Positions 19,041-28,342 are shown, numbered from the stretch's first letter. The stretch is 46,679 bases of DNA from Pseudomonadota bacterium (GCA_018240435.1 JAFEFT010000001.1:1-46679), one strand, 5' to 3'. Numbers and translations are program-made. The notes: generated by a model from the sequence alone, not told the origin.

Positions 19041-20294
19041 ATGCACCCGTTGAATCCGGTCGATGACGCCGTTCGTGGCGATTCAACCCGCACCTGTGTT
19101 CGTGCCGAGCCTGTCGAAGGTTCCGTTCGTGGCGCGCCCACCGAAGGTTCCGCTCGTGTTGTGCCCGTCGAAGATTCCGTTCGTGGTGGGCCTGTCGAAG
19201 ATTCCGTTCGTGGTGAGCCAGCCAAAGGCTCCGTTCGTGGTGAGCCTGTCGAACCACGGACGGGCGCACGATCCGCCTCGCCCTCGCGCGAATCCGTGCG
19301 CGCGCTGTTCGACCTGCCCTTCACTGAGCTGGTATTCCGCGCCGCCAGCGTTCACCGTCAACATTTCGACCCGGCGCAGGTGCAGGTGTCGACGCTGTTG
19401 TCGGTGAAAACCGGCGGCTGCCCCGAGGATTGCGCCTATTGCCCGCAGGCCGCGCGCTACGACACCGGCGTGCAGGCGCACAAGTTGATGGATACCGACG
19501 AAGTGCTGGCCAAGGCGCGCGCGGCCAAGGCGGCCGGGGCGAGCCGCTTCTGCATGGGCGCGGCGTGGCGTTCGCCGAAAGATCGCGACATCGCCAAGGT
19601 CGCCGACATGGTGAGCGCGGTGAAATCGCTGGGGCTGGAAACCTGCGCCACGCTCGGCATGCTGAGCGCCGCGCAGGCCGGCGCGCTCAAGCAGGCCGGG
19701 CTGGACTACTACAACCACAACCTCGACACCGCGCCCGAGTTCTACGGCCAGATCATCCACACCCGCGAGTATCAGGATCGCCTCGACACCCTCGGCCACG
19801 TCCGCGACGCCGGCCTGAAGACCTGCTGCGGCGGCATCGTCGGCATGGGCGAGTCGCGTGATGAGCGCGCCGGCCTGCTGCATGCGCTGGCGAGCCTGCC
19901 GGCGCATCCGGACTCGGTGCCGATCAATCGCCTCGTGAAAGTCGCCGGCACGCCATTGGCGGAACAAGCCGAGCTCGATCCGTTCGAGTTCGTGCGCACG
20001 ATCGCCGTCGCCCGCATCCTGATGCCGCGCTCGATGGTGCGGCTGTCGGCGGGACGGGCGACGATGAGCGACGAGTTGCAGGCGCTGTGCTTCCTCGCCG
20101 GCGCCAATTCGATCTTCCTCGGCGACAAGCTGCTGACCACAGGCAATCCCGATGTCGCCGCCGATCACGCCTTGTTCGCGCGCCTCGGCCTGCAGCCGAT
20201 GACGATCGGTTGCGGCGATGGCGACTCGCCCTGTGCCTGTGCCGGCACCGCCCACGCCGATGTGCGGGCGAGCGAAGCGGCAGCGCTGGTCTGA
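19041..20294 (+). CDS. bioB: Biotin synthase, with N-terminal nine-residue repeat extension
   Basis: BioB is the radical-SAM enzyme that inserts sulfur into dethiobiotin, the last step of biotin synthesis. The 4Fe-4S cluster ligands are Cys127, Cys131 and Cys134 in CPEDCAYC; later conserved blocks include [24 protein letters not shown] and RLSAGR. The product is 417 residues against about 346 in E. coli, because residues 11-73 are seven nine-residue repeats of the VRGEPVEGS type placed between a ten-residue leader ([10 protein letters not shown]) and the normal N-terminus near [16 protein letters not shown] 19041 is the only plausible start; a GTG inside the core (at VRALF) would cut conserved sequence. 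bioF, bioH and bioC follow on the same strand. Whether the extension is tolerated or removed is unknown. Confidence 0.95.
   Translation: MHPLNPVDDAVRGDSTRTCVRAEPVEGSVRGAPTEGSARVVPVEDSVRGGPVEDSVRGEPAKGSVRGEPVEPRTGARSASPSRESVRALFDLPFTELVFRAASVHRQHFDPAQVQVSTLLSVKTGGCPEDCAYCPQAARYDTGVQAHKLMDTDEVLAKARAAKAAGASRFCMGAAWRSPKDRDIAKVADMVSAVKSLGLETCATLGMLSAAQAGALKQAGLDYYNHNLDTAPEFYGQIIHTREYQDRLDTLGHVRDAGLKTCCGGIVGMGESRDERAGLLHALASLPAHPDSVPINRLVKVAGTPLAEQAELDPFEFVRTIAVARILMPRSMVRLSAGRATMSDELQALCFLAGANSIFLGDKLLTTGNPDVAADHALFARLGLQPMTIGCGDGDSPCACAGTAHADVRASEAAALV
19071..19259 (+). repeat. 27-bp coding repeat array, seven units, inside bioB
   Basis: Seven units of exactly 27 bp start at 19071, 19098, 19125, 19152, 19179, 19206 and 19233. 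Each begins GTTCGTG (or a variant) and continues in a gGTGAGCCTGTCGAA pattern. They translate in the bioB frame to [54 protein letters not shown] and VRGEPVEPR. The units diverge towards the 5' end and are nearest to consensus at the 3' end. The same unit occurs in purH and at the bioH/bioC junction. Confidence 0.95.
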
Positions 20295-20454
20295 AGTGAA
20301 CGCGTCGGCAGCGGCGACGACGGCAGCGGACGAACGGCGGCCCGCGGCCGACGAACCGGGGCGATCCGTCCAGCGCGTCGCAGTTTCAAGGCGGCCATCG
20401 GCGCGATCATCGGGACAGCGCAACCAGAGGGGGGAAGCGCGCCCCGAACGGATC

Positions 20455-21687
20455 ATGGACAACGACGGCCAGCAGCGACGAATCGATCTGCGCGCGCGCG
20501 TGGACTCGGCGCTCGAACGGCGCGTGGCCGACGACCTGCTGCGCCAGCGGCGCACCGTCAGCCATTGCCGGCAGGCGCACGTCAGCTGCGACGGCCAGCG
20601 CCTGCTCGATTTCGCCGGCAACGACTACCTCGGCCTCGCCCACCATCCGGCGATGGTCAGCGCGATGCAGGTGGCGGCGCAGAATTGCGGCGTCGGCGCC
20701 GGCGCCTCGCACATGGTCTGCGGCCACCATCAGGAACACGAGGCGCTGGAGCGGGCGATCGCGCAGTGGCTCGGTTATCCGCGGGCGCTGCTGTTCGGTG
20801 CCGGCTATCTGGCCAATCTCGCGGTGATGCAGGCGCTGTTGCAGGCCGGCGATGTCTGCCTGCAGGACAAGCTCGACCACGCCAGCCTGATCGACGGCGC
20901 GCGCCTGTCGCAGGCCCGGCTGGTGCGCTATCCGCACGCCGACGTGGTGGCGGCGCGACGACAGGCGCAGGCGCATGCCGAGGGCGCATTGCTGCTGGCC
21001 ACCGACGGCGTGTTCAGCATGGATGGCGATGTCGCGCCGCTGGCCGAACTGGCCGCGCTCGCCGACGAGCAGCAAGGCCTGCTGTACGTCGACGAGGCGC
21101 ATGCGATCGGCGTGCTCGGCCCGGATGGGCGCGGCAGCGCCGCCGCCGCCGGACTCGACCCACGACGCGCACCGTTGCTGCTGGTGACCCTCGGCAAGGC
21201 GCTGGGCAGTTGCGGTGCGGTGCTGGTCGGGCAGGACTGGATCATCGAACACGTCATGCAAACCGCGCGCGCGTACATCTACACCACGGCGATGCCGCCG
21301 GCGTTGGCGGTGGCGGCGCTGACGGCGGTCAAGCTGGCGCGCGAGCAGTCGTGGCGACGCGAGAAGCTGGCCGGCCTGATCGCGCGCTTTCGCAGCGGCG
21401 CGCAGGCGCTCGGCCTGCAATTGCTCGATTCGCACACCCCGATCCAGCCGCTGCCGGTTGGCGACAACACACGGCTGCTGCGGATTGCGCAGAATCTGCA
21501 CGAACGCGGCTTCCTGGTCGGCGCGATCCGGCCGCCGAGCGTGCCGCCGGGGGGTGCCCGCCTGCGCATCACCCTCAGCGCCGCGCACGAGCCGCACGAC
21601 ATCGATGCCTTGCTCGACGCGCTGGCACCGCTGGCTGCCGAGATCGCCGCAGGCAAAGGCGATCCAGACCATTCGGTGGCCGGCTGA
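20455..21687 (+). CDS. bioF: 8-amino-7-oxononanoate synthase
   Basis: The 410-residue PLP enzyme condenses pimeloyl-ACP (or -CoA) with alanine to form 8-amino-7-oxononanoate in biotin synthesis. The family stretches are FAGNDYLGLAHHP (53-65), GAGASHMVCGHH (81-92), TDGVFSMDGD (183-192), YVDEAHAIGVLGP (211-223) and LVTLGKALGS, with the PLP lysine at 248. The frame is open from 20218, but ATG 20455 (MDNDGQQRRIDLRARVDSAL) is where family homology begins. The 160-bp gap from bioB shows no gene. Its TGA overlaps the bioH ATG by one base (21685-21689), so bioF and bioH are coupled. Confidence 0.94.
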   Translation: MDNDGQQRRIDLRARVDSALERRVADDLLRQRRTVSHCRQAHVSCDGQRLLDFAGNDYLGLAHHPAMVSAMQVAAQNCGVGAGASHMVCGHHQEHEALERAIAQWLGYPRALLFGAGYLANLAVMQALLQAGDVCLQDKLDHASLIDGARLSQARLVRYPHADVVAARRQAQAHAEGALLLATDGVFSMDGDVAPLAELAALADEQQGLLYVDEAHAIGVLGPDGRGSAAAAGLDPRRAPLLLVTLGKALGSCGAVLVGQDWIIEHVMQTARAYIYTTAMPPALAVAALTAVKLAREQSWRREKLAGLIARFRSGAQALGLQLLDSHTPIQPLPVGDNTRLLRIAQNLHERGFLVGAIRPPSVPPGGARLRITLSAAHEPHDIDALLDALAPLAAEIAAGKGDPDHSVAG

Positions 21688-22511
21688 TGCAGATTTCGAC
21701 GCGCGGCAGCGGCCCGCCGCTGGTGCTGATCCACGGCTGGGCGATGCACTCGGACCTGTTCGGCCGCCTGCTCGACCGTCTGGCGGCACATCGCACCTTG
21801 CATCTGGTCGATCTGCCCGGACATGGCCGCAGCCGTGACGACACCTCGCCACTGGATCTGGAAACCTGCGTGCAGGTCATCGCCGATGCCACGCCGCCGG
21901 CGCCGTGGCTGGGCTGGTCGCTCGGCGGCCTGTTTGCGCTGCACGCCGCGCTGTCGTGGCCCGCGCAGGTGCCGGCGCTGGCGATGCTGTGTTCGACGCC
22001 GCGCTTCGTGCGTGCGCCGGATTGGCCGCGCGGCATGGATGTCGAGATCTTCCGCCGCTTCGAAGCCGATCTGCGCCAGGATGTGCACGCCACCATCGAG
22101 CGCTTCCTCGCGCTGGAAACGCTCGGCTGCGAAACCGCGCGCGGCAACGTGCGCGAACTGCGTCAGCATGCGTTCCTGCATGGCGATCCCGCGCCGGCCG
22201 CATTGACCGAAGGCCTGCATCTGCTGGAGAACACCGATCTGCGCGCGCGCCTGCCGACACTGACCGTGCCGAGTCTGTGGATCGGTGCCCGCCGCGATCG
22301 TCTGGTCGATCCACGCGCGGTCGCCAGTGCCGCCGCGCTGACGCCGATGGCGAGGCATGTGCAGCTCGACTCCGGCCACGCACCCTTCCTGACGCATGCC
22401 GAAGCGCTGGCGGAGGTGGTCGCCGGGTTTCTCGTCGACGCCAACGCAACACATCCGGTTCGAGGCAGGCGCGACGACGTTTCCGTTCGTGGTGAGCCTG
22501 TCGAACCATGA
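21687..22511 (+). CDS. bioH: Pimeloyl-[ACP] methyl ester esterase, repeat-derived C-terminus
   Basis: The 274-residue alpha/beta hydrolase removes the methyl group from pimeloyl-ACP methyl ester, ending the BioC-started route to the biotin precursor. HGWAMHSDLFGRL (16-28) is the BioH oxyanion region. Ser78 in GWSLGG is the nucleophile, the Asp lies in GARRDRLVDP, and the His in DSGHAPFLTH. The last residues, SVRGEPVEP, and the TGA stop come from a copy of the repeat found in bioB and purH, added after a natural-looking end near FLVDANA. The stop overlaps the bioC start in an ATGA at 22508-22511. It lies between bioF and bioC, in pathway order. Confidence 0.93.
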   Translation: MQISTRGSGPPLVLIHGWAMHSDLFGRLLDRLAAHRTLHLVDLPGHGRSRDDTSPLDLETCVQVIADATPPAPWLGWSLGGLFALHAALSWPAQVPALAMLCSTPRFVRAPDWPRGMDVEIFRRFEADLRQDVHATIERFLALETLGCETARGNVRELRQHAFLHGDPAPAALTEGLHLLENTDLRARLPTLTVPSLWIGARRDRLVDPRAVASAAALTPMARHVQLDSGHAPFLTHAEALAEVVAGFLVDANATHPVRGRRDDVSVRGEPVEP

Positions 22512-22515
22512 ACGG
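22483..22515 (+). repeat. 33-bp palindrome-ended repeat at the bioH/bioC junction
   Basis: One unit of the repeat runs from CCGTTC (22483-22488) to GAACGG (22510-22515), which are inverted ends; GTTCG and CGAAC inside form a shorter inverted pair. It encodes the last residues of bioH in the same frame as the copies in bioB and purH, and its ATGA supplies the bioH stop and the bioC start. Confidence 0.9.
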
Positions 22516-23413
22516 CCAACCCCAAAGCCCCATCGACAGCGCCCGCCTGCGCCGAGCGTTCGCTCGTGCCGCCGACGGCTATGACGCCGTCGCCCACTTG
22601 CAGCGCGAAGTGGAGTCGCGCCTGCTCGAACAACTCGCCGCGCTTGAAGATCGCATCCCCGAGCGCGCGCTCGACCTCGGCGCCGGGCCCGGGCGTGCGG
22701 CGCGAGCGCTGCGCGAACGCTGGCCGAAGGCGCAGGTGCTGGCGCTGGATTTCGCGCTGCCGATGCTGCAACGGGTCGGCGCGCAAAAGCCGTGGTGGAA
22801 GCCCGGCGCGCAACGTCTGCACGCGATCTGCGCCGACGCCGCCGCGTTGCCGCTGGTCGATGGCAGTTGCGACCTGGTGTTTTCCAGCCTCTGCCTGCAA
22901 TGGGCTATCGATCTGCCACGCACCTTGCGCGGCCTGCGTCGGGTGATGCGCCCGGATGGCCTGTTGCTGTTCTCCACATTCGGCCCGGATACCCTGCGTG
23001 AACTGCGCGACGCCTTCGCCAGCGCTGGCGCCGGCAACCCGGTTACGCCGTTCGCGCACATCCAGCAGGTCGGCGATGCCTTGCAGGAGGCCGGTTTTCG
23101 CGATCCGGTGCTCTACCGCGAACATTTCACCCTGACTTACCCCGATCCGCGCGCGTTGATGCGCGAGTTGCGCGCGCTGGGCGCGCACAACGCCCGCACC
23201 GATCGCCGCCGCGCGTTGATGGGCAAGGCGCGCATGGCGCGCGTGATCGAAAGCTACGAATCGCTGCGTCGCGACGGCACCCTGCCCAGCACCTGGGAAG
23301 TGATCTACGCGCAGGCCTTCGCGCCACCGCCGGGACAACCGCTGCGCGGCGATGGCAGCGAGATCGCCAGCGTGCCGTTGTCGGCGATCCCGATCCGGCG
23401 ACGTGGCGGGTGA
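22508..23413 (+). CDS. bioC: Malonyl-[ACP] O-methyltransferase
   Basis: The 301-residue SAM-dependent methyltransferase converts malonyl-ACP (or -CoA) to its methyl ester, so that fatty-acid synthesis can build the pimeloyl chain. The SAM-binding loop is LDLGAGPGR (55-63); other BioC-like blocks are LRRAFARAADGYDAVAHLQ, SSLCLQWAIDLPRTL and FSTFGPDTLRELR. The start codon and first residues (MNGQ) come from the repeat copy that also ends bioH; native homology begins near residue 11. The overlap with bioH implies coupled translation. It ends 33 bp before the convergent PH-domain gene. Confidence 0.94.
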   Translation: MNGQPQSPIDSARLRRAFARAADGYDAVAHLQREVESRLLEQLAALEDRIPERALDLGAGPGRAARALRERWPKAQVLALDFALPMLQRVGAQKPWWKPGAQRLHAICADAAALPLVDGSCDLVFSSLCLQWAIDLPRTLRGLRRVMRPDGLLLFSTFGPDTLRELRDAFASAGAGNPVTPFAHIQQVGDALQEAGFRDPVLYREHFTLTYPDPRALMRELRALGAHNARTDRRRALMGKARMARVIESYESLRRDGTLPSTWEVIYAQAFAPPPGQPLRGDGSEIASVPLSAIPIRRRGG

Positions 23414-23446
23414 GGACTCCCGCAGCCCCGCGCAGGGCCGCGTCGA

Positions 23447-23965
23447 TTACCCGCCGACTTCCGTGTTCATGTCCACCTCGCGCACGCCGCGTGCGGCGCG
23501 ACAGGCTTCGACGAGGTTGCGGATCTGGTTCCACAAGGTCTCGGGTGCGCGCATCCCGGCCAGCACCACCAGCGGTTCGCTGTCCTGGGTGGTGCGCAGG
23601 CGGATCGTGCCCAGCCCGAAGATGCGTTCGGCCAGCGGCTGGGTGAAGTGGGAATCCTTGACCCGGTACAGCTCCACGTAGTCGGTGGTGCGGTTGAGGA
23701 TGCCGCGGCGCAGGATCAGCCGCTGGTCGGTCAGGGTGATCTGCTCGCAGCGGGTTTGCAGCCAGCGCTTGCCGGCGACGATGGCCGGCACCAGCAACAG
23801 CAGCAATGGCACCCAGCTCGGCAGGCGCGACCCATGCACCTTGATCGCGGCCACCAGCAGCACCAGCGCGACCACGGCGCACAGCGCGTACAGGCCCAGA
23901 TGGCGGATCTGCGACGGGGTGCCGCTCCAGACTTCCTTCTCGTCGGCAGGATGGGGTGTGTTCAT
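23447..23965 (-). CDS. PH domain-containing membrane protein
   Basis: The 172-residue protein has two adjacent membrane segments (about 22-42 and 50-64) followed by a bacterial PH domain of the YdbS type, with LTDQRLILRRGILNRTTDYVELYRVKD (78-104) and the FGLGTIRLRTTQ strand. Such proteins are small inner-membrane proteins without a settled function. I start at ATG 23965 (MNTPHPADEKEVW); the extra upstream codons to 24061 include Cys-rich non-conserved sequence. It ends 33 bp from convergent bioC and lies downstream of the dehydratase gene on the same strand. Confidence 0.85.
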   Translation of the reverse strand: MNTPHPADEKEVWSGTPSQIRHLGLYALCAVVALVLLVAAIKVHGSRLPSWVPLLLLLVPAIVAGKRWLQTRCEQITLTDQRLILRRGILNRTTDYVELYRVKDSHFTQPLAERIFGLGTIRLRTTQDSEPLVVLAGMRAPETLWNQIRNLVEACRAARGVREVDMNTEVGG

Positions 23966-24026
23966 GGCCGGATTCCAGATGTGGCGGGACAGGCAGCCTC
24001 GGCAGTGTGCCAGAAACCCGGTCGCC

Positions 24027-25028
24027 TCAAGGCGGCCACGGCAGCGCATCGAGATCGACATTGCCGCCGCTGAGCACGACGCCCACGCGCTGGCCGGCGA
24101 AGTGTTCGCGTGCGGCCAGCAGCGCCGCCAGTGTCACCGCCGAGGAGGGTTCGACGACGATTTTCAGATGCTGCCAGAGCAATCGCATGGCGGCGACGAT
24201 CTGCGTTTCGCCGGCCAGCATGATGCCGTCGATGCGTTCGCGCAGGATGGCGAAGGTGATCGGTGCCAGATGCCCGCGCAGGCCATCGCAGATCGTGTCG
24301 GGAACCCGATCGTCGAGCAGGCGATTGGCGCGCAGCGAATCGTGGGCATCGGCGGCCTGTTCGGGTTCGGCACCCCACAACGTCGTGCGCGGCGACAGCG
24401 CGCGCGTGGCGATCGCGCAACCCGAGAGCAGACCGCCGCCACCGACCGGCGCGATCAGCGCGTCGATGCTGTCGCACTGGCGCAGCAGCTCCAGCGCCAC
24501 CGTGCCCTGCCCGGCGATCACGCGCGGATCGGCAAACGGATGCACCAGTTCCGCACCGGTACGCGCGATCAGCGCGGCGGTCGCGGCATCGCGTGCGGCC
24601 ATGGTCGGCGCGCAGTCGACGATGCGTGCGCCGTAACTCGCGATCGCCGCGCGTTTCACCTTCGCCGCATTCTCCGGCACAACGACTTGCGCACCGATGC
24701 CGCGCAAGCGTGCCGCGAGCGCCAGCGCCGCGCCGTGGTTGCCGGAACTTTGCGTGACCACGCCGCACGCGGCGGTCGCATCATCCAGCGCGAACACCGC
24801 GTTGCAGGCGCCGCGAAACTTGAACGCGCCGATGCGCTGGAAGTTCTCGCACTTGAAATGCAGTTCGCAGCCGGCGAGATCGTCGAGCGCATCCGCGCGC
24901 AGCACCGGCGTGATCTGCGCGTATGGAACGATGCGCGCAGCGGCGTCGAGGATGGCAGACAGATCGACCACGGCGTCGGTGGGCGTCGTGCCGGCGGCGG
25001 GCGGCGGATCGGTGCGCATCGGCCGCAT
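24027..25028 (-). CDS. PLP-dependent threonine/serine dehydratase-like enzyme
   Basis: The 333-residue enzyme is a fold-type II PLP protein close to threonine/serine dehydratases and serine racemases. The PLP lysine is Lys70 in GAFKFRGA. SSGNHGAALA (94-103) binds the substrate carboxylate, GGGGLLSG binds phosphate, and SGGNVDLD closes the C-terminus. There is no ACT regulatory domain, so it is a short catabolic or racemase type rather than IlvA. The exact substrate (Thr, Ser, hydroxyaspartate) cannot be decided. Starts at 25028 or 25019 (MRTDPPP) are both possible. It is divergent from pepN, with 44 bp between starts. Confidence 0.85.
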   Translation of the reverse strand: MRPMRTDPPPAAGTTPTDAVVDLSAILDAAARIVPYAQITPVLRADALDDLAGCELHFKCENFQRIGAFKFRGACNAVFALDDATAACGVVTQSSGNHGAALALAARLRGIGAQVVVPENAAKVKRAAIASYGARIVDCAPTMAARDAATAALIARTGAELVHPFADPRVIAGQGTVALELLRQCDSIDALIAPVGGGGLLSGCAIATRALSPRTTLWGAEPEQAADAHDSLRANRLLDDRVPDTICDGLRGHLAPITFAILRERIDGIMLAGETQIVAAMRLLWQHLKIVVEPSSAVTLAALLAAREHFAGQRVGVVLSGGNVDLDALPWPP

Positions 25029-25072
25029 GATAATCTTCCTGTCTGCACGATCACCTGTGTGGATACCTTGCG

Positions 25073-27688
25073 ATGACCGACTCCGGCCCTTCCGGCCAGA
25101 CCGAAACGCTGCTCGCCGATTACCGTGCGCCGGCCTGGCGCGTCGCCCATGCCGACCTCGCTTTCGATCTCGACGCCGAGGCCACGGTCGTCAGCGCACG
25201 CTTGCAGTTGCAGCCCGATCCGGCGCAGCCCGGCGCGCCGCTGGTGCTCGATGGGCAGGAGCTGGAACTGCTGGCCATCGCCCTCGACGGTCAGCCGCTG
25301 CCCGCCGATCGTTACCACCTCGACGACCAACAGCTGACCGTTCACGGCGTGGCCGCTGCCTGCGTGCTGGAAACCCGCTGCCGCATCCATCCGGCGCGCA
25401 ACACGAGGCTGGAAGGCCTTTATCGCAGCGGGCAGTCGCTGTTCACGCAGTGCGAGGCACAGGGCTTTCGCCGCATCACCTGGTTCACCGACCGCCCCGA
25501 CGTGATGCCGCGCTGGCGCATCACCCTGCGCGCCGACAAGGCCGCTTATCCCGTGCTGCTGGGCAACGGCAACCCGGTGACGCAGGCCGAGCTGGGCGAT
25601 GGCCGCCACGAGGTGGTGTGGGAGAACCCGCATCCGACGCCGTGTTATCTGTTTGCGATCGTCGCCGGCCATCTGCACTGCCTGCGCAAGGACGTGGTCA
25701 CCGCCGATGGCCGCGCGGTGGCGCTGCAGGTGTGGGCCGCGCCCAACGATGTGGCGCGCTGCGCCTACGCGCTGGGCGCGGTCGAACGCGCGCTGCGCTG
25801 GGACGAACAGCGCTTCGGCCGCTGCTATGACCTGTCCGTGTTCAACGTCGTCGCCGCCCAGGATTTCACCATGGGCGCGATGGAGAACAAGGGCCTGAAC
25901 ATCTTCAACGCCCGCTACATCCTCGCCGACGAGGACACCGCCACCGACGCCGACTACCAGGGCATCGAATCGGTGATCGGCCACGAGTATTTCCACAACT
26001 GGTCGGGCAATCGCGTCACCCTGCGCGACTGGTTCCAGCTCGCGCTGAAGGAAGGCCTGACCGTGTTCCGCGATCAGGAGTTCGTGTCCGACCTGCAATC
26101 GCGCCAGGTCAAGCGTATCGAGGACGTGCGCCTGCTGCGCTCGCGCCAGTTCGCCGAGGACGCCGGTGCGCTGGCGCATCCGGTGCGGCCCGATCGCTAT
26201 CGCGAGATCAACAACTTCTACACGCTCACGGTGTACGAAAAAGGTGCGGAGATCGTGCGCATGCTGCACACCTTGCTCGGCGAGGAAGCCTTCCGCGCCG
26301 GCATGGATCGCTACTTCGCCGACAACGATGGTCGCGCCGCCACCATCGAGGATTTCATCACCGCCCACGAACGGGCCTCCGGGCGCGAGCTGGCGCAATT
26401 TGCGCGCTGGTACGCGCAGGTCGGCACGCCGCAGATCGAGGTCGAGGATGCCTTCGCGGACGGTCGCTATGTGTTGACGATCCGCCAGCGCCAGCGCGAT
26501 GCACAGGCCCTGCCGCTGCACCTGCCGCTGCGTTTTGCCCTGCACGATGGCGACGGCCGGCCGCTGGCGGCCCGTTCCGTGCAAGCCGATGCGCGCATGC
26601 GCGAGGGCTTGATCGAGCTGCACGCATCGGTGCACACGCTGGTGTTCGAGGGGCTGGCGACGCGGCCGTTGCCTTCATTCAACCAGGGCCTGAGCGCGCC
26701 GGTAAAGCTGCGCTACGACTACCGCCCCGAGCAGTTGGCGCAACTGGCGCGTAGCGAACGCGACGGGCTGGCGCGCTGGGAAATGCTGCAACGGCTGGCG
26801 CAAGGCGTGCTGCTGGGCGAATTCGCGGCCGACGCATCGGCCGGCGCGGCGCTGTCCGACGCGATCGGGCAGTTGCTCGACGATGCCGGCGAGGATCCGG
26901 CGCTGGTCGCCGAATGCATGGCCCTGCCCGATTTCGACACCTTGGCCGACGCCCAGGCGCGGATCGACATCGACGGCCTGTTGACGGCGCGCAAGGCCTT
27001 GCTGCGGGAGCTGGCACACCGCCATCGCGACCGCCTGCACGCCCGTTACCACGCGCTGGCGCCGGCGGCGGCGGCCGGCCTGGATGGGCGCGCCATCGCC
27101 GCCCGCCGCTTGCGCAATGCCTGTCTGTCCTGGCTGACCGAAATCGACCCGCAGGCCCAGCTGGCACAGGCCCAGTTCGCGGCGGCGACCGGCATGACCG
27201 ATCGGTTGGCGGCACTGCGCTGCCTGCTGCATGCCGGGGCCGAGGCGTCCAGCGCCGCCGAGGCGGCATACATCCAGCGCCATCACGACGACCCGCTGGC
27301 GATCGACAAATGGCTGACCGTGGCGGTGATGCGCCCGCATGCCGATGCCGCAGAGCGCGTGCGCGAACTGATCGATTCGAGCTGGTGGACGCCGACCAAT
27401 CCCAACCGGGTGCGCGCCATCCTCGGCGGATTCTCGCGGATGAATCCGACCGCCTTCCATCGTGCCGACGGCGCCGGCTATGCCTTGCTGAGCGAACAAC
27501 TGCCGCTGCTCGACCGCATCAATCCGCAGGTGGCCGCGCGCCTGCTCGCCGGCTTCGAGAGCTGGCGACGCTGGGACGACGCCCACGCGGCGCTGGCGCG
27601 CGCACGGCTGGAAACGCTGCGCGGGCGGCTGGCCTCGCGCGATGCCAACGACCTGCTCGGCCGGCTGCTGGCCGAGCCGGCGCGCTGA
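25073..27688 (+). CDS. pepN: Aminopeptidase N
   Basis: The 871-residue M1-family zinc aminopeptidase removes N-terminal residues from peptides in the cytoplasm. The exopeptidase motif GAMENKG is at 268-274. Zinc site HEYFHNW is at 304-310, with the third ligand Glu in LALKEGLTVF just after. The C-terminal part, ending in FESWRRWDDAHAALARARLE and RLLAEPAR, is the helical superhelix found in the E. coli PepN subfamily, and the length matches it (870). It is divergent from the dehydratase gene. A perfect 18-bp palindrome follows 28 bp after the stop and may serve as a terminator stem. Confidence 0.96.
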   Translation: MTDSGPSGQTETLLADYRAPAWRVAHADLAFDLDAEATVVSARLQLQPDPAQPGAPLVLDGQELELLAIALDGQPLPADRYHLDDQQLTVHGVAAACVLETRCRIHPARNTRLEGLYRSGQSLFTQCEAQGFRRITWFTDRPDVMPRWRITLRADKAAYPVLLGNGNPVTQAELGDGRHEVVWENPHPTPCYLFAIVAGHLHCLRKDVVTADGRAVALQVWAAPNDVARCAYALGAVERALRWDEQRFGRCYDLSVFNVVAAQDFTMGAMENKGLNIFNARYILADEDTATDADYQGIESVIGHEYFHNWSGNRVTLRDWFQLALKEGLTVFRDQEFVSDLQSRQVKRIEDVRLLRSRQFAEDAGALAHPVRPDRYREINNFYTLTVYEKGAEIVRMLHTLLGEEAFRAGMDRYFADNDGRAATIEDFITAHERASGRELAQFARWYAQVGTPQIEVEDAFADGRYVLTIRQRQRDAQALPLHLPLRFALHDGDGRPLAARSVQADARMREGLIELHASVHTLVFEGLATRPLPSFNQGLSAPVKLRYDYRPEQLAQLARSERDGLARWEMLQRLAQGVLLGEFAADASAGAALSDAIGQLLDDAGEDPALVAECMALPDFDTLADAQARIDIDGLLTARKALLRELAHRHRDRLHARYHALAPAAAAGLDGRAIAARRLRNACLSWLTEIDPQAQLAQAQFAAATGMTDRLAALRCLLHAGAEASSAAEAAYIQRHHDDPLAIDKWLTVAVMRPHADAAERVRELIDSSWWTPTNPNRVRAILGGFSRMNPTAFHRADGAGYALLSEQLPLLDRINPQVAARLLAGFESWRRWDDAHAALARARLETLRGRLASRDANDLLGRLLAEPAR

Positions 27689-27715
27689 CCTCGCCGCCGC
27701 GGTGCAATGCGCGCA

Positions 27716-27733
27716 CGGCAGCGGCCGCTGCCG
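27716..27733. terminator. Palindrome after pepN, possible terminator stem
   Basis: CGGCAGCGGCCGCTGCCG is a perfect 18-bp palindrome 28 bp after the pepN stop. No run of T follows on either strand, so a factor-independent terminator is not proven. Confidence 0.3.
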
Positions 27734-27793
27734 CAGCCTTAAGGGGCGATTCACCGTCGCAGGTCAAGACTCCGGGGCATTCGGAGGTGCGCC

Positions 27794-28342
27794 ATGAACC
27801 GTCTTTCCCTATTCGGCATCGTCCTCGCCGCCGGCCTGCTCGGCGGTTGCGCCACCACCGGCGCGAGCTACACCAACGCCCGCGCCGTGCCCTATGGCAG
27901 CGGTTACTACGTGCCGGCGCAGGACGGCGAGGGCGATTACTACTACGACGCACCGTCCGCACAGACCGTCTATGTCGGCGGCATGTGGCAGTTCGGCTTC
28001 GGCATGGGGTTCGGCCCGGGCTGGTACGGGCCGGGTTCGCCGTGGTGGGCATTCGGCCCGGGCGGTGGGTGGGGTTATGGGCCAGGCCCGTGGTGGGGCC
28101 ATGGTCCGGGTGGCTGGTGGAGCTATCCCTATGTGCCTTGGCAAGGCCCGCCGGCGCACGTCCCGCCGCCGGGCGGGGTGGTGGTTTCGGCGCCGGGCGC
28201 ACGATCGCCAGTGAATTTGCAGCCCCGATCGCCGGTGCAGATGCAATTTCGCCCGGCGATGGCGCCGCCGCATGTGGCCGGCGGCATGCGAGCGCCGCCA
28301 ATGCGTGCGCCACGTCACGGTTTCGACAATCGGCGGCGTTGA
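27794..28342 (+). CDS. Gly/Trp/Pro-rich lipoprotein
   Basis: The 182-residue product has a lipoprotein signal (lipobox LLGGC, lipidated Cys19). The mature chain is unusual: residues about 70-125 are dominated by Gly, Trp, Tyr, Pro and Phe in short GPG and WW patterns (GFGPGWYGPGSPWWAFGPG), then a Pro-rich region, then a basic Met/Arg/Pro tail ending FDNRRR. The composition suggests a surface- or envelope-bound low-complexity protein; the function is unknown. The ATG 27794 start follows GGAGG at 27784-27788. No neighbour suggests a role. Confidence 0.8.
   Translation: MNRLSLFGIVLAAGLLGGCATTGASYTNARAVPYGSGYYVPAQDGEGDYYYDAPSAQTVYVGGMWQFGFGMGFGPGWYGPGSPWWAFGPGGGWGYGPGPWWGHGPGGWWSYPYVPWQGPPAHVPPPGGVVVSAPGARSPVNLQPRSPVQMQFRPAMAPPHVAGGMRAPPMRAPRHGFDNRRR

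Noticed and set aside
19071-19259. CRISPR-like array
   Set aside because: Units are contiguous without spacers, 27 bp long and read through as codons in bioB; no cas genes are nearby.
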